NCBI GenBank assembly: GCA_963823845.1 | Contig: CAWGND010000023.1 | Coordinates: 124,001-188,000, forward strand | Reading direction: 5' to 3' | Length of the DNA: 64,000 nt | Origin: Alloacidobacterium sp963823845 | Lineage (GTDB): Bacteria > Acidobacteriota > Terriglobia > Terriglobales > Acidobacteriaceae | Shown: positions 16,639 to 25,383 of the stretch, in pieces | Layout of the letters: every line of letters starts with the position of its first letter | Numbering within the stretch: position 1 is the stretch's first letter | The notes under the pieces: generated by a model | What the model was told of the DNA's origin: nothing | Database searches by the model: none | Seen by the model: the letters and a program-made list of their open reading frames with translations, nothing else | Program-made: the position numbers and the translations under genes

Positions 16639-19434
16639 TTAACCGGCCAACTCCTCCACAACCACGGGAGCTCGCTTGAGCGCGGCGTCCAGCTGCCCAG
16701 CATCCTTCCCGCCCGCCTCCGCCATGTCAGGCCGTCCGCCGCCTGACCCACCGACGAGCTTTGCAATCTGCCCTACAATCTTCCCCGCCTGTACTTTTCC
16801 AGTCAGATCCTTGGTGACGCCGACGATCAGCGCAACCTTGCCTTCCTCCTGCGCCGAACCGAGAACCACCACACCCGAACCAAGCTTGTTCCGAAGATTA
16901 TCGACCAGTGTGCGCATCTGTCCGCGATCGAGCGAGTCGACGCGCTGCGCGAGCACCTTGATGCCCTTCACCTCGACAGCCTGATTGGCAGCGTTTGAAA
17001 CCGCCGAGGCAGCGGACTTCATGCGAATCTGTTCCAGCTCGCGGCGAAGCTTCTTCAACTCCTCATCCTGAGCGTTGAGTTTCTGCTTCAGCGCGTCTGC
17101 AGGCGAGAGTTCCGCGATCTGCGAAAGTTGCGAAGCGAGCTGCGCCACGGCAAAGTCCCGACGGAACTCATTCAAAGCGCCAAGCCCGGTCACTGCTTCC
17201 ACGCGCCGCACTCCCGAAGATACGCTGCCCTCGCCAAGCAGCTTGACGACTCCGATCTCGCCCGTAGCTCCCGTATGTGTTCCGCCGCAAAGCTCCGTCG
17301 AAAAGTCGCCGATCTTCACCACGCGAACCCTCTCTCCGTACTTCTCGCCGAAGAGCGCCATCGCGTGATACTCGTTGATGGCCACATCGATCGGAACGTC
17401 CTCGATCGTCTCAACACGCGTGTTGCCAAGCACTTCTTTATTGATGAGGTCTTCGATGTCCTGCAACTCCTCATCGGCAATCGAAGTGAAATGCGAGAAG
17501 TCGAAGCGCAGGCGGTTCGGTTCTACCAGCGACCCGGCCTGCTTGACGTGCATCCCAAGAACCTCACGCAGCGCCGCATGCAGCAGATGCGTCCCGGTAT
17601 GATTGCGTCGCGTAGCGTTACGGAATCCGCCATCGACAATCGTATCCACCTTGTCGCCAATCTTGAGCGGCTGCCGCAGAGTCGCTTTGTGCGCAAAGAC
17701 ACCCTGCACCGGCTTGATGCATCCACTCACATCGGCAACGACCGAGTTGTGGTCATCGGAATAGAGCCAGCCCGTATCGCCAATCTGACCGCCCGAGTCG
17801 GCATAGAAGCTCGTGTGATCGACCACAACCTCAACGGCATCACCCGGATTCGCCGCCTGTACGCCCTGCCCATCCTTGACGATGGCCAGCACTTCGCATC
17901 CGGTAGACGTGAGCTGACGGTAGCCTTCAAAAACAGTCTTCGGCAGCTCACGAAATACAGGGCTTGCTGATTGCTTCGCTCCGCCCTTCCATGAAGTACG
18001 AGCGCGAGTCTGTTCTTCGGCGCGTGCTTTCTCAAAGCCTTCAAGATCAAAATGTATGCCCTGATCGCGGGCCGCATCCATCATGAAGTCGAGGGGGAGG
18101 CCGTAAGTTTCGTAGAGATGAAATGCTTTTGTGCCGGAATATGTCACTTCAACGCGAGGCTTTATTGAACCCCAATCGTCTTCTGAAATACTTTCGCCAA
18201 AAACTTTTTTCAGCTCGTCAGTTGTTGCCGAAGGATTTTGGGCTAGCCGTTTTTCAGCAAGAAGCGGGGCGAAATCATTTTCGAGGCGAGATAAGCCTAG
18301 TTCCATTACACGTGCAAACTGCCGCTCCTCAGCCTCAACAACTCTTGCAACGCGATCCACACTCTCCTTCAACTCCGGATAAGCACCCTGCATCTCATCG
18401 CGGACGGCATAAACCATCTCACGCATGAAAGGCTGTTCCTGCCCAAGCAATCGCCCGTGACGAATCCCGCGCCGTAGAATCTTGCGCAGCACATAGCCGC
18501 GGCCTTCATTCGTCGGATTCACTCCATCAGAAATAAGGAACGTAGCAGCGCGAGCATGATCGGCAATAATGCGCAATGAAGCATCCGTCGGCGCATTGCC
18601 ATCCTGATATGTCGTTGAAGTCAGCTCGCCAGCCTTCTGTATCAGCGGCGTGAACAAATCCGTTTCAAAGTTAGAAATCTTCCCCTGCAATACAGCTGCA
18701 GTGCGTTCTAGCCCCATTCCCGTATCAATCGAAGGCTTGGGCAACAGATTCAATTCGCCCTGAGTGTCCCGGTCGAACTGCATGAAGACCAGATTCCAGA
18801 TCTCGACGTAGCGAGGCTCATCCTGACCGAAAGGCTTGTCTACGCCCGGAACCTCGGCGGCCTCAATGCCCATGTCATAAAAAATCTCCGAGCAGGGACC
18901 GCAGGGGCCGGTATCGCCCATCTGCCAAAAGTTGTCCTTGCTTCCGCAATCGTGAATGCGCTCAGCCGGCACTCCCTGGGCGAGCCATAGGTTGTAGGCT
19001 TCCTCGTCGCGCGGAACACCGTTTTCGCCCTTGAAGATCGTCACGTAGAGACGGTCTTTGGGAAGACCAAACCACTCCGGCGACGTAACTAGCTCCCACG
19101 CATAAGCGATGGCGTCTTTCTTGAAGTAATCGCCAAAGCTGAAGTTTCCCAACATCTCAAAAAACGTGTGGTGGCGGCGCGTAAAGCCCACATTTTCAAG
19201 GTCGTTGTGCTTGCCGCCTGCGCGAACGCATTTCTGCGATGTCGTCGCGCGCAAGTAGTCGCGATGTTCGAGGCCAAGAAATACATCTTTGAACTGATTC
19301 ATGCCTGCGTTGGTAAAGAGCAGCGTAGGGTCATTGGCCGGAACCAGAGAAGACGAGTGCACGCGACGGTGCCCCTTCGTCTCAAAGAACTTCAGGAACA
19401 TCTCACGTATTTCAGAGCCTTTTCGGTATTGCAT
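16639..19434 (-). CDS. alaS: Alanine--tRNA ligase
   Basis: A 931-residue class II synthetase. The catalytic domain begins with the conserved FLKFFETKGH...NDPTLLFTNAGMNQFK region; the editing domain carries the zinc-site motifs HTGTHLLHAALR and ELCGGTHTGATGEIG; the C-terminal part has a coiled-coil and a DHHA1 domain with the Gly-rich GGSGGGRPDMAEAGG. It charges tRNA-Ala and clears mischarged Ser and Gly. Slightly longer than the about 875 residues of E. coli. Divergent from the TonB-domain gene with 26 bases between the starts. Confidence 0.97.
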   Translation of the reverse strand: MQYRKGSEIREMFLKFFETKGHRRVHSSSLVPANDPTLLFTNAGMNQFKDVFLGLEHRDYLRATTSQKCVRAGGKHNDLENVGFTRRHHTFFEMLGNFSFGDYFKKDAIAYAWELVTSPEWFGLPKDRLYVTIFKGENGVPRDEEAYNLWLAQGVPAERIHDCGSKDNFWQMGDTGPCGPCSEIFYDMGIEAAEVPGVDKPFGQDEPRYVEIWNLVFMQFDRDTQGELNLLPKPSIDTGMGLERTAAVLQGKISNFETDLFTPLIQKAGELTSTTYQDGNAPTDASLRIIADHARAATFLISDGVNPTNEGRGYVLRKILRRGIRHGRLLGQEQPFMREMVYAVRDEMQGAYPELKESVDRVARVVEAEERQFARVMELGLSRLENDFAPLLAEKRLAQNPSATTDELKKVFGESISEDDWGSIKPRVEVTYSGTKAFHLYETYGLPLDFMMDAARDQGIHFDLEGFEKARAEEQTRARTSWKGGAKQSASPVFRELPKTVFEGYRQLTSTGCEVLAIVKDGQGVQAANPGDAVEVVVDHTSFYADSGGQIGDTGWLYSDDHNSVVADVSGCIKPVQGVFAHKATLRQPLKIGDKVDTIVDGGFRNATRRNHTGTHLLHAALREVLGMHVKQAGSLVEPNRLRFDFSHFTSIADEELQDIEDLINKEVLGNTRVETIEDVPIDVAINEYHAMALFGEKYGERVRVVKIGDFSTELCGGTHTGATGEIGVVKLLGEGSVSSGVRRVEAVTGLGALNEFRRDFAVAQLASQLSQIAELSPADALKQKLNAQDEELKKLRRELEQIRMKSAASAVSNAANQAVEVKGIKVLAQRVDSLDRGQMRTLVDNLRNKLGSGVVVLGSAQEEGKVALIVGVTKDLTGKVQAGKIVGQIAKLVGGSGGGRPDMAEAGGKDAGQLDAALKRAPVVVEELAG

Positions 19435-19460
19435 CTTTCAAGTCTAGCAGTCAGCAAGCT

Positions 19461-19892
19461 ATGATTTCGCGCATGGTATCGCGTTGTATTTCGTTGTTGT
19501 TTCTGGTGTTTGCCCTCGTCGCAACTCCATCGGGCGCGCAAAAGTGCATAGGGATGGAAGTGAAGTACGAGAATGAGATCCAGTATCCGAACAGTGCAAG
19601 AGCTTCTCGAATCCAGGGTGAAGCAACACTACAAATCCATATCGCCACCGACGGTACCGTCACGGCGGACATCGTCTCTGGCCCACCTGTCCTCGCCGAA
19701 TCGGCGAAGCGCTTTGTCGAGAACTGGACCGTCAGTTGGCCCCACGATACGCCGCCGACTGCCTGCGCCCCGCTCCTGCATGTGAACTACAAATTGAAGG
19801 ACCACTTCAATGTGAAAACGAAGCTTCCTACGAACATTCTGGTGGAAGCGCCGCCGATTGAAACCAACGAGCCAGCTCCTCAAACTCATTGA
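19461..19892 (+). CDS. Secreted protein with TonB C-terminal-like domain
   Basis: A 143-residue protein: a signal peptide (about residues 1-26, ending SGAQ) followed at once by a TonB C-terminal-type beta-alpha-beta fold (YPNSARASRIQGEATLQIHI.. DGTVTADIVSGPPVLAESAKRFVENW). It lacks both the membrane anchor and the Pro-rich spacer of true TonB, so it is probably periplasmic and may not transduce energy. Two Cys residues flanking the domain could form a disulphide. An ATG at 19473 is an alternative start. Confidence 0.75.
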   Translation: MISRMVSRCISLLFLVFALVATPSGAQKCIGMEVKYENEIQYPNSARASRIQGEATLQIHIATDGTVTADIVSGPPVLAESAKRFVENWTVSWPHDTPPTACAPLLHVNYKLKDHFNVKTKLPTNILVEAPPIETNEPAPQTH

Positions 19893-20251
19893 TCACAGTA
19901 TCCTCTTGCAGCCGGCGATTGAGCACGGTGCCAAAATACCGACATCAATTCTGGCATTGACTTATCATCCCCGGATGTAAGTCATAGATTTGATTGCTCC
20001 CAATTCCTGCTTTAAGCCCCGCCCTGTTTTGCCCTCGGAATGCTGAACACAGACTAACCACAGGTTCAGTAAGGAAAGCGAAAAGCGCAAGATACGCCAG
20101 GAGGCAAAGGGATCCGCTGGTCTTTATAAATTCTTTTCCTCCCGCTTACCGTCCCCTTACGCCCAACTTTCTAGTCTGGAGTGTTTGCGCCATGCAGGCA
20201 GACGCCCTTTTGCGTCCCACTGCATCCGCGCACAGACCCACGAGGATCATC
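19893..20251. other. Non-coding region upstream of the porin
   Basis: This 359-base region carries the porin leader. Just before the porin start a two-part hairpin can form: TGCAG (20193-20197) with CTGCA (20220-20224) enclosing GACGC (20201-20205) with GCGTC (20212-20216). The frame is open upstream of the chosen start but without coding character. No other gene is seen. Confidence 0.5.
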
Positions 20252-22099
20252 ATGCAGACCAGAAGAATGTTGAAGTCAGGCCGTCACTTGCTTGCTGCCG
20301 TCGTTTTGCTCTTTGCCGCAGCAGCGCTTTGGGCCCAGTCGGCTCCTGCAAACCAGATTGCGAGCGAAGATCACAGCGATACCGCCGGCGGAACAACTGC
20401 TGTCAAGGTCACCCCAACCACCGACGCCATTTTGAAAGAACTCGACGCCATGCGCGCCCGCATCGCGGAATTGGAAGCGCAGCTAAGGGCGCAGTCCGGT
20501 GTTAAAGCTGATGCTGTTTCTGCCGATGCGGCAACACAACTCCAGGTATCACGGCAGGCGCTGCTCGCTTCTACCTCCAAGGCGCCCACCGCGCCTGCGA
20601 TTGTTTCGCCTGCCGCTGTGTCCACGGAACCCGCAACTCCCACCGTCGATAAGACTACTCCATTTGCCGATGCTGACTGGACGTGGCTCAACGGCAGTCC
20701 GCGCACGAAGGACTTCCCGCTAGCTACGAAGTATTTCACTCCGGAAATTCGAGTCGATGCCAACTACAACATCGACCTCAATCACCCGGCTGACGATACC
20801 ATCAATGGTTCCAGCGAAATCTTCCGCTCCGAGGAAATTCAATTGGAGCAACTCGGCGTGGGCGGCGATCTGCTTGTAGACCATGTGCATGCCCGGCTCA
20901 TGACGCAGTTCGGCATGTACTCAGTAACCACGCCACGCAACGATGCCAGCGTAGGCCGCGGACAATGGCAACTGAACAATGCCTACCGTTATCTCGCGGA
21001 GGCCTACGGCGGCTACCACTGGGACAAGATGCATGGCATTAACCTCGATGCCGGCATCTTCATGTCGTATATCGGGCTGTTCAGCTACTACAACTTCGAC
21101 AACTGGGCCTATCAGCCATCGTTTGTATCTTCCAATACGCCATGGTTCTTCAACGGCGTCCGCGGGCAGTTTTTCGTCACGCAACACCTCAAGATCGAAC
21201 CCTGGTACATCAACGGATGGCAGTCCTACGGCCGCTTCAACAGCAAGCCTGGCCTTGGCGGGCAGATCAAATGGACACCGACCAACTATATCAATGTCAT
21301 CAGCAACAACTATGGCTATGGTGAAGATGACCTCAACATCCCCGGCCGCACCCGCTACCATACCGATGACAGCATAGAGGTAAAGTACTACGACCACCCG
21401 GAGAATGTCCTCGACAAGATGGCCTTCTCGCTTACCGGCGACGCCGGCTGCGAATCCGGATCCGGCGTGGCCTGTACCGGTTCCGCGAATGGCAAGATCT
21501 ATATCCCGGCAACCCCAACTTCACCCGCCGTTCCTTACTACAAGCAGAGCTTCCTGGGGTGGATGGCCTATGACCGCACCTGGTTCAAGAAGGATCGCTA
21601 CGCCTTGACCGTTGGCGGCGGACAGATCAACAACCCGGGCCGCTATCTCGTGCTGGTGCCGGCCATCAACGGCGCCACGGCTCTCACCGGCACCGCATAT
21701 TTCCCTGCGGATCCGGGCCAGCCTTTCCACGGTACAGACGGCACCGTTACCTGGGACTTTATGCCGCGGGATTTCATCACCTTCCGTGCTGAATATGGCT
21801 ACCGTCACTCGGATGTGCCCTACTGGGCTGGCCGTGGAGGGTCAACGCCTCCCGGTGGTTCGCAGAACTCATCGATTGGCAGCCCGAGCGACTTCACCTG
21901 CACCAATGGAACCACTTCCGTCGATTCAGGAATCGGATATTCAACGATGCCGGGACTCTCTTATTCACAGGAGTATGCTGCCAACATCGCTGCCGCTAAG
22001 GTAGTCTGCGCCGGAATCCCAGGTTACACGACACTATGGCAGCCAGACCTGCGCCGCGACGAGCAGAAGTTCACGTTCGCCATCATGGTGAAGTTCTAG
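20252..22099 (+). CDS. Outer-membrane beta-barrel porin (BBP2/OmpL-like)
   Basis: A protein of about 615 residues. The ATG at 20252 is chosen because GAGG precedes it and it opens a clean signal peptide (MQTRRMLKSGRHLLAAVVLLFAAAALWAQ). A short coiled coil (ILKELDAMRARIAELEAQLRA) near residues 50-80 could anchor the trimer to the cell wall. The rest is rich in aromatic and Gly residues with alternating strands and ends in FTFAIMVKF, a terminal Phe being typical of outer-membrane barrels. The substrate is unknown. A strong terminator follows. Confidence 0.82.
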   Translation: MQTRRMLKSGRHLLAAVVLLFAAAALWAQSAPANQIASEDHSDTAGGTTAVKVTPTTDAILKELDAMRARIAELEAQLRAQSGVKADAVSADAATQLQVSRQALLASTSKAPTAPAIVSPAAVSTEPATPTVDKTTPFADADWTWLNGSPRTKDFPLATKYFTPEIRVDANYNIDLNHPADDTINGSSEIFRSEEIQLEQLGVGGDLLVDHVHARLMTQFGMYSVTTPRNDASVGRGQWQLNNAYRYLAEAYGGYHWDKMHGINLDAGIFMSYIGLFSYYNFDNWAYQPSFVSSNTPWFFNGVRGQFFVTQHLKIEPWYINGWQSYGRFNSKPGLGGQIKWTPTNYINVISNNYGYGEDDLNIPGRTRYHTDDSIEVKYYDHPENVLDKMAFSLTGDAGCESGSGVACTGSANGKIYIPATPTSPAVPYYKQSFLGWMAYDRTWFKKDRYALTVGGGQINNPGRYLVLVPAINGATALTGTAYFPADPGQPFHGTDGTVTWDFMPRDFITFRAEYGYRHSDVPYWAGRGGSTPPGGSQNSSIGSPSDFTCTNGTTSVDSGIGYSTMPGLSYSQEYAANIAAAKVVCAGIPGYTTLWQPDLRRDEQKFTFAIMVKF

Positions 22100-22139
22100 A
22101 AACAACAAGAATCACCTCCCAAGACTGAGAGCATATAAG

Positions 22140-22170
22140 GGCCGGAGCAAATCGCTCCGGCCTTTTTTTT
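22140..22170 (+). terminator. Rho-independent terminator after the porin
   Basis: A perfect 9-bp stem GGCCGGAGC (22140-22148) with GCTCCGGCC (22154-22162), AAATC loop, followed by eight Ts. Confidence 0.93.
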
Positions 22171-22189
22171 AGGACGACACCGTTGGATT

Positions 22190-22747
22190 TTACTCCGAGC
22201 TGGTCTCGTCTAAATCGACCGCCTCAAGTCCCGACAGTGACTCATCATCAACGTCCCAGCTCTTGAGAATCTTGAAGATCACACCGGTGGAGAAGCCTGC
22301 GCGGACCAGCATGCGCACGACGCGGGCCGATTCCTTTTCGTTTGCAGGCTTTTGGATGCGCTTTCGCGCCAAAAAACGGCGGATAAGCTCATCTTCGGTG
22401 ACATTTTCGTAGGCGGCATCGAGCGTCTTTGCGATCACGTTCGCATGCACGCCTTTCTGGGTCAGGTCCTGCTGAACACGCCGCTTGCCGAAGCTATTGT
22501 TTTCCTGCCGCAGCCGGGTGTAGTCGGCGGCAAAGTTTGTGTCGTTGAGGTAGCGTTGCTCTTTGAGCCGGGTGATGACACGGTCGATCTTCGCCTCACC
22601 CGAGTCGCTTTCTTCCACACGCGAGCGCATCAGCCGCTTTAGTTCGGCCACCGTACGCATGCGGCGTCCGAGGGCGCCGATGGCGTATTCGTAGAGGGCG
22701 GTTTCATCGAGCGGCTGTCTATTTTTCGGCGTGCGATTGAATGGCAT
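22190..22747 (-). CDS. recX: Regulatory protein RecX
   Basis: A 185-residue helical protein with the three RecX triple-helix repeats: ALYEYAIGALGRRMRTVAELKRLM, then YLNDTNFAADYTRLRQENNSFGKRRVQQDLTQKGV, then the C-terminal FLARKRI...VRMLVRAGFSTGVIFKILKSW. RecX binds RecA filaments and limits their activity. recA is not in this window. It ends in a short acidic tail. Confidence 0.9.
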   Translation of the reverse strand: MPFNRTPKNRQPLDETALYEYAIGALGRRMRTVAELKRLMRSRVEESDSGEAKIDRVITRLKEQRYLNDTNFAADYTRLRQENNSFGKRRVQQDLTQKGVHANVIAKTLDAAYENVTEDELIRRFLARKRIQKPANEKESARVVRMLVRAGFSTGVIFKILKSWDVDDESLSGLEAVDLDETSSE

Positions 22748-22824
22748 TTATGGATGATTATCGCCTTAGCGGTCCCACTCAGGGCAAAAGAAGGCTTAAA
22801 CAGGGCACCGGCTCGGGGCATAAG

Positions 22825-23199
22825 TTACCAGGGAACAAAGAAAACCAGTATCTGTCCAAGAATGGCAGCTAAGACCATGCCGAAAATCAGAGCACGTAGA
22901 TATTCATATGCTGGGCTAGCTTTTGAGGCAAAAACAAACAAGAGGACGAGGAACAACGCAACATCATAGGGAACGATGAAAAGTGGTTCGTGCAAGAATC
23001 GTTCTGCAGCTACAAAACGACTCCTATCCGTGGAACCTGCAATGAAGGGCTTAAGTGCAAGATTGAACGCAAATATGCAAAGTACAAAGACGGTCATCCA
23101 TAGAAACGAGATGTATTTTCGGCTCTTCGGGGGGAAGAAAGGGCCTGAAATGCGGTCGATCCGCGACCAAACGCGATCATTCATTCTTGTTTCTGTCAT
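22825..23199 (-). CDS. Small membrane protein of unknown function, coupled to the S9 peptidase
   Basis: A protein of about 124 residues with three predicted membrane helices (ISFLWMTVFVLCIFAFNLAL; VPYDVALFLVLLFVFA; LIFGMVLAAILGQILVFF). The chosen ATG overlaps the stop of the peptidase gene as ATGA, a classic coupling arrangement; an earlier in-frame ATG at 23208 is possible. No family is recognised. Base composition is lower in GC than the neighbours, which may hint at different origin. Confidence 0.65.
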   Translation of the reverse strand: MTETRMNDRVWSRIDRISGPFFPPKSRKYISFLWMTVFVLCIFAFNLALKPFIAGSTDRSRFVAAERFLHEPLFIVPYDVALFLVLLFVFASKASPAYEYLRALIFGMVLAAILGQILVFFVPW

Positions 23200-25337
23200 T
23201 TCGTCCATTGATCCACCCAGTCATTCACCGTCTTGTACCAGAGTTGCGAATTCTGCGGCTTCAGCACCCAGTGACCTTCGTCGGGGAAGTAGAGCATCTT
23301 TGATGGCACCTTCATCCGCTGCAGCGTGGTGAAGAGCTGGTAGCCTTCGGAGACGTCGAGACGGTAGTCGAGCTGGCTGTGAACGACAAGCGTCGGTGTC
23401 TTGAAGCTTGTTTCGGCCAGCATCGGAGACCACCTGCGATAGAGTGCGCGGTTGTCCCACGGAGTGCCCTTGAACTCCCATTCATTGAACCAAAGCTCTT
23501 CCGTCGTTCCATAGGCCGATTCCGGATTGAACATGCCATCGTGCGAGACGATGCACTTGAAGCGGTCCGTGTGGCCGAGAATCCAGTCGGCCATGTAGCC
23601 GCCGTAGCTTGCGCCCAGCGCGCACTCGCGCGTCTTGTCGAGGAAACTGTAGTGCTGCTCGGCGTAATCGAGCCCCCGCATCAGATCGATGAAAGGCTTG
23701 CCGCCCCAGTCGCCATTCACGCCATCGACGAAGGCCTGCCCGTAGCCCGTCGATCCGCGCGGATTGATCATGACGACGACATAGCTGTTTGCGGCAAGCA
23801 ACTCGGCGTTCCAGCGATAACTCCAGCTATCGCCCCACGCGCCCTGCGGGCCGCCGTGAATGAGGAGCTTGACGGGGTATTTCTTGCCGGGGTCGAAGGC
23901 TGGCGGTTTGATGAGGAAGCCCTGTGCCTGTACTTTGCCTATAGTGGGAAACCAGAAAGTTTCCAGGTTCGGTAAGTCAAGTTCTGCCAGAAGGTCTTTA
24001 TTCAAATACGTGAGATCGGTTTCATGCAAGTCGAGACGGGCCAGCAAAAGGTCGGGCCTTCCGGAGGGCAGCTTTGAGTAAGCTTCAGCCATCCCCGTAC
24101 GATCGATGTCCAACACCTTAAATGACACAACCTCCGCAGGTGAGCGGACTGTGTTCTTTGCAGCAATCAGACTACTGCCGTCGGCCGCAGGTATAAGAGA
24201 GCTGAAATCTCCATCCCATGTCAGCTGAATCAGTCTGCTTGAGTCTGGTTTGACGCAAAAGATTGGGGCTCTCCCGACGTCGCCAGAAACGAAATAAATT
24301 CTTTTTGAGTTGGGTGCCCAGACAAACTCATCCACCCAGCGATCAAAATTCGGCAGCAATTCCTTCGCTTGATTCGTTCCGCGGTCATACAGCATCAAGC
24401 GGAAGCGATCGCTCTCATACCCAGCACGCGCCTGCGAGCGCCAGGCAATGTATTTCCCATCCGGCGAAAAAGCAGGCGAGTGGTCGCCGCCGGGGCTGGT
24501 CGAAATCTTCACCGGCTTCGCATTCGGATCATCGAGCCGCAGCGTGAAAATGTCGGAATTGGTGCTGATCGCCGGAACTGGATCGAGGTTCTCTTCAAAG
24601 GCAATCTCTTTTCCGTCGGGAGAAAACGCATAGCCATCCGGACCGCCCAGCGAAAACGGCGGAACATCGTGCTCGTCGCCCGGAGTCAGGTCGCGGGGCG
24701 TTCCGCCACTCGCGGAAACCAGAAACAGATGGCTGCGCTTGTCGCCAGTAAATGCATTCCAGTGCCGGTAGAGGAGATGGGTGAAGACCTGCGCCTTGAC
24801 TTTCGACTGCGCCTGCTCGTCATCGCGCTGCTTGTTGCAGGCGTCGTCTTTGCAGTCGGGATAGACGGATGAGACAAACATAATATTCTGCCCATCCGGA
24901 GACCAGATTGCACCATCCGCTTCGGTGCTGATGCTCGTCAGCTTGTGCGCGTCGCCAATTGTGCCTGCGGCTGTATCAAATGGAGCAAGCCATATCTGCT
25001 GGCCTCCTTCGCGAGCGCTTTGAAACAGAATCTGTTTGCCGTCCGGTGAAAACCGCCCGCGGCTCTCGCCGGCTAGTGAATCGGTGAGCGGCTTCTCATC
25101 TCCACCAGTTCCCGGCACAATCCATAGATGCGAAGTGCGCGTATTCTTCGCGAGGTCGACATCCGTTACGCCAAACAATACCCAATGGCCATCGAGAGAG
25201 ACGGCGATATCTCCCAATCGGCGCATCTTCATCAGGTCTTCGAAAGTCATGGGACGCTTCGTCTGCGCCGGGACACACGCGCAGGCGAGGACGAGCAAAA
25301 GAGGCAGGCGTAATCGGGATAACCGAGATCTTTTCAT
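23196..25337 (-). CDS. Secreted S9-family prolyl oligopeptidase-like peptidase
   Basis: A protein of about 713 residues. A signal peptide (ending near ACVPAQ) precedes a seven-bladed PD40/WD40-like propeller with repeats such as FSPDGKQILF and SPDGKEIAF, then an alpha/beta hydrolase domain. The catalytic triad is visible: Ser in GASYGGY (about residue 577), Asp in SQLDYRLDV (about 658) and His in DEGHWVLKP (about 687). Such enzymes are dipeptidyl or acylaminoacyl peptidases that degrade peptides outside the cytoplasm. A GTG at 25346 is an alternative start. Confidence 0.92.
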   Translation of the reverse strand: MKRSRLSRLRLPLLLVLACACVPAQTKRPMTFEDLMKMRRLGDIAVSLDGHWVLFGVTDVDLAKNTRTSHLWIVPGTGGDEKPLTDSLAGESRGRFSPDGKQILFQSAREGGQQIWLAPFDTAAGTIGDAHKLTSISTEADGAIWSPDGQNIMFVSSVYPDCKDDACNKQRDDEQAQSKVKAQVFTHLLYRHWNAFTGDKRSHLFLVSASGGTPRDLTPGDEHDVPPFSLGGPDGYAFSPDGKEIAFEENLDPVPAISTNSDIFTLRLDDPNAKPVKISTSPGGDHSPAFSPDGKYIAWRSQARAGYESDRFRLMLYDRGTNQAKELLPNFDRWVDEFVWAPNSKRIYFVSGDVGRAPIFCVKPDSSRLIQLTWDGDFSSLIPAADGSSLIAAKNTVRSPAEVVSFKVLDIDRTGMAEAYSKLPSGRPDLLLARLDLHETDLTYLNKDLLAELDLPNLETFWFPTIGKVQAQGFLIKPPAFDPGKKYPVKLLIHGGPQGAWGDSWSYRWNAELLAANSYVVVMINPRGSTGYGQAFVDGVNGDWGGKPFIDLMRGLDYAEQHYSFLDKTRECALGASYGGYMADWILGHTDRFKCIVSHDGMFNPESAYGTTEELWFNEWEFKGTPWDNRALYRRWSPMLAETSFKTPTLVVHSQLDYRLDVSEGYQLFTTLQRMKVPSKMLYFPDEGHWVLKPQNSQLWYKTVNDWVDQWTK

Positions 25338-25383
25338 TCTGGACACGGTTCTTAAAAACGGCTAGTCAGGTAGACGGAAGATG

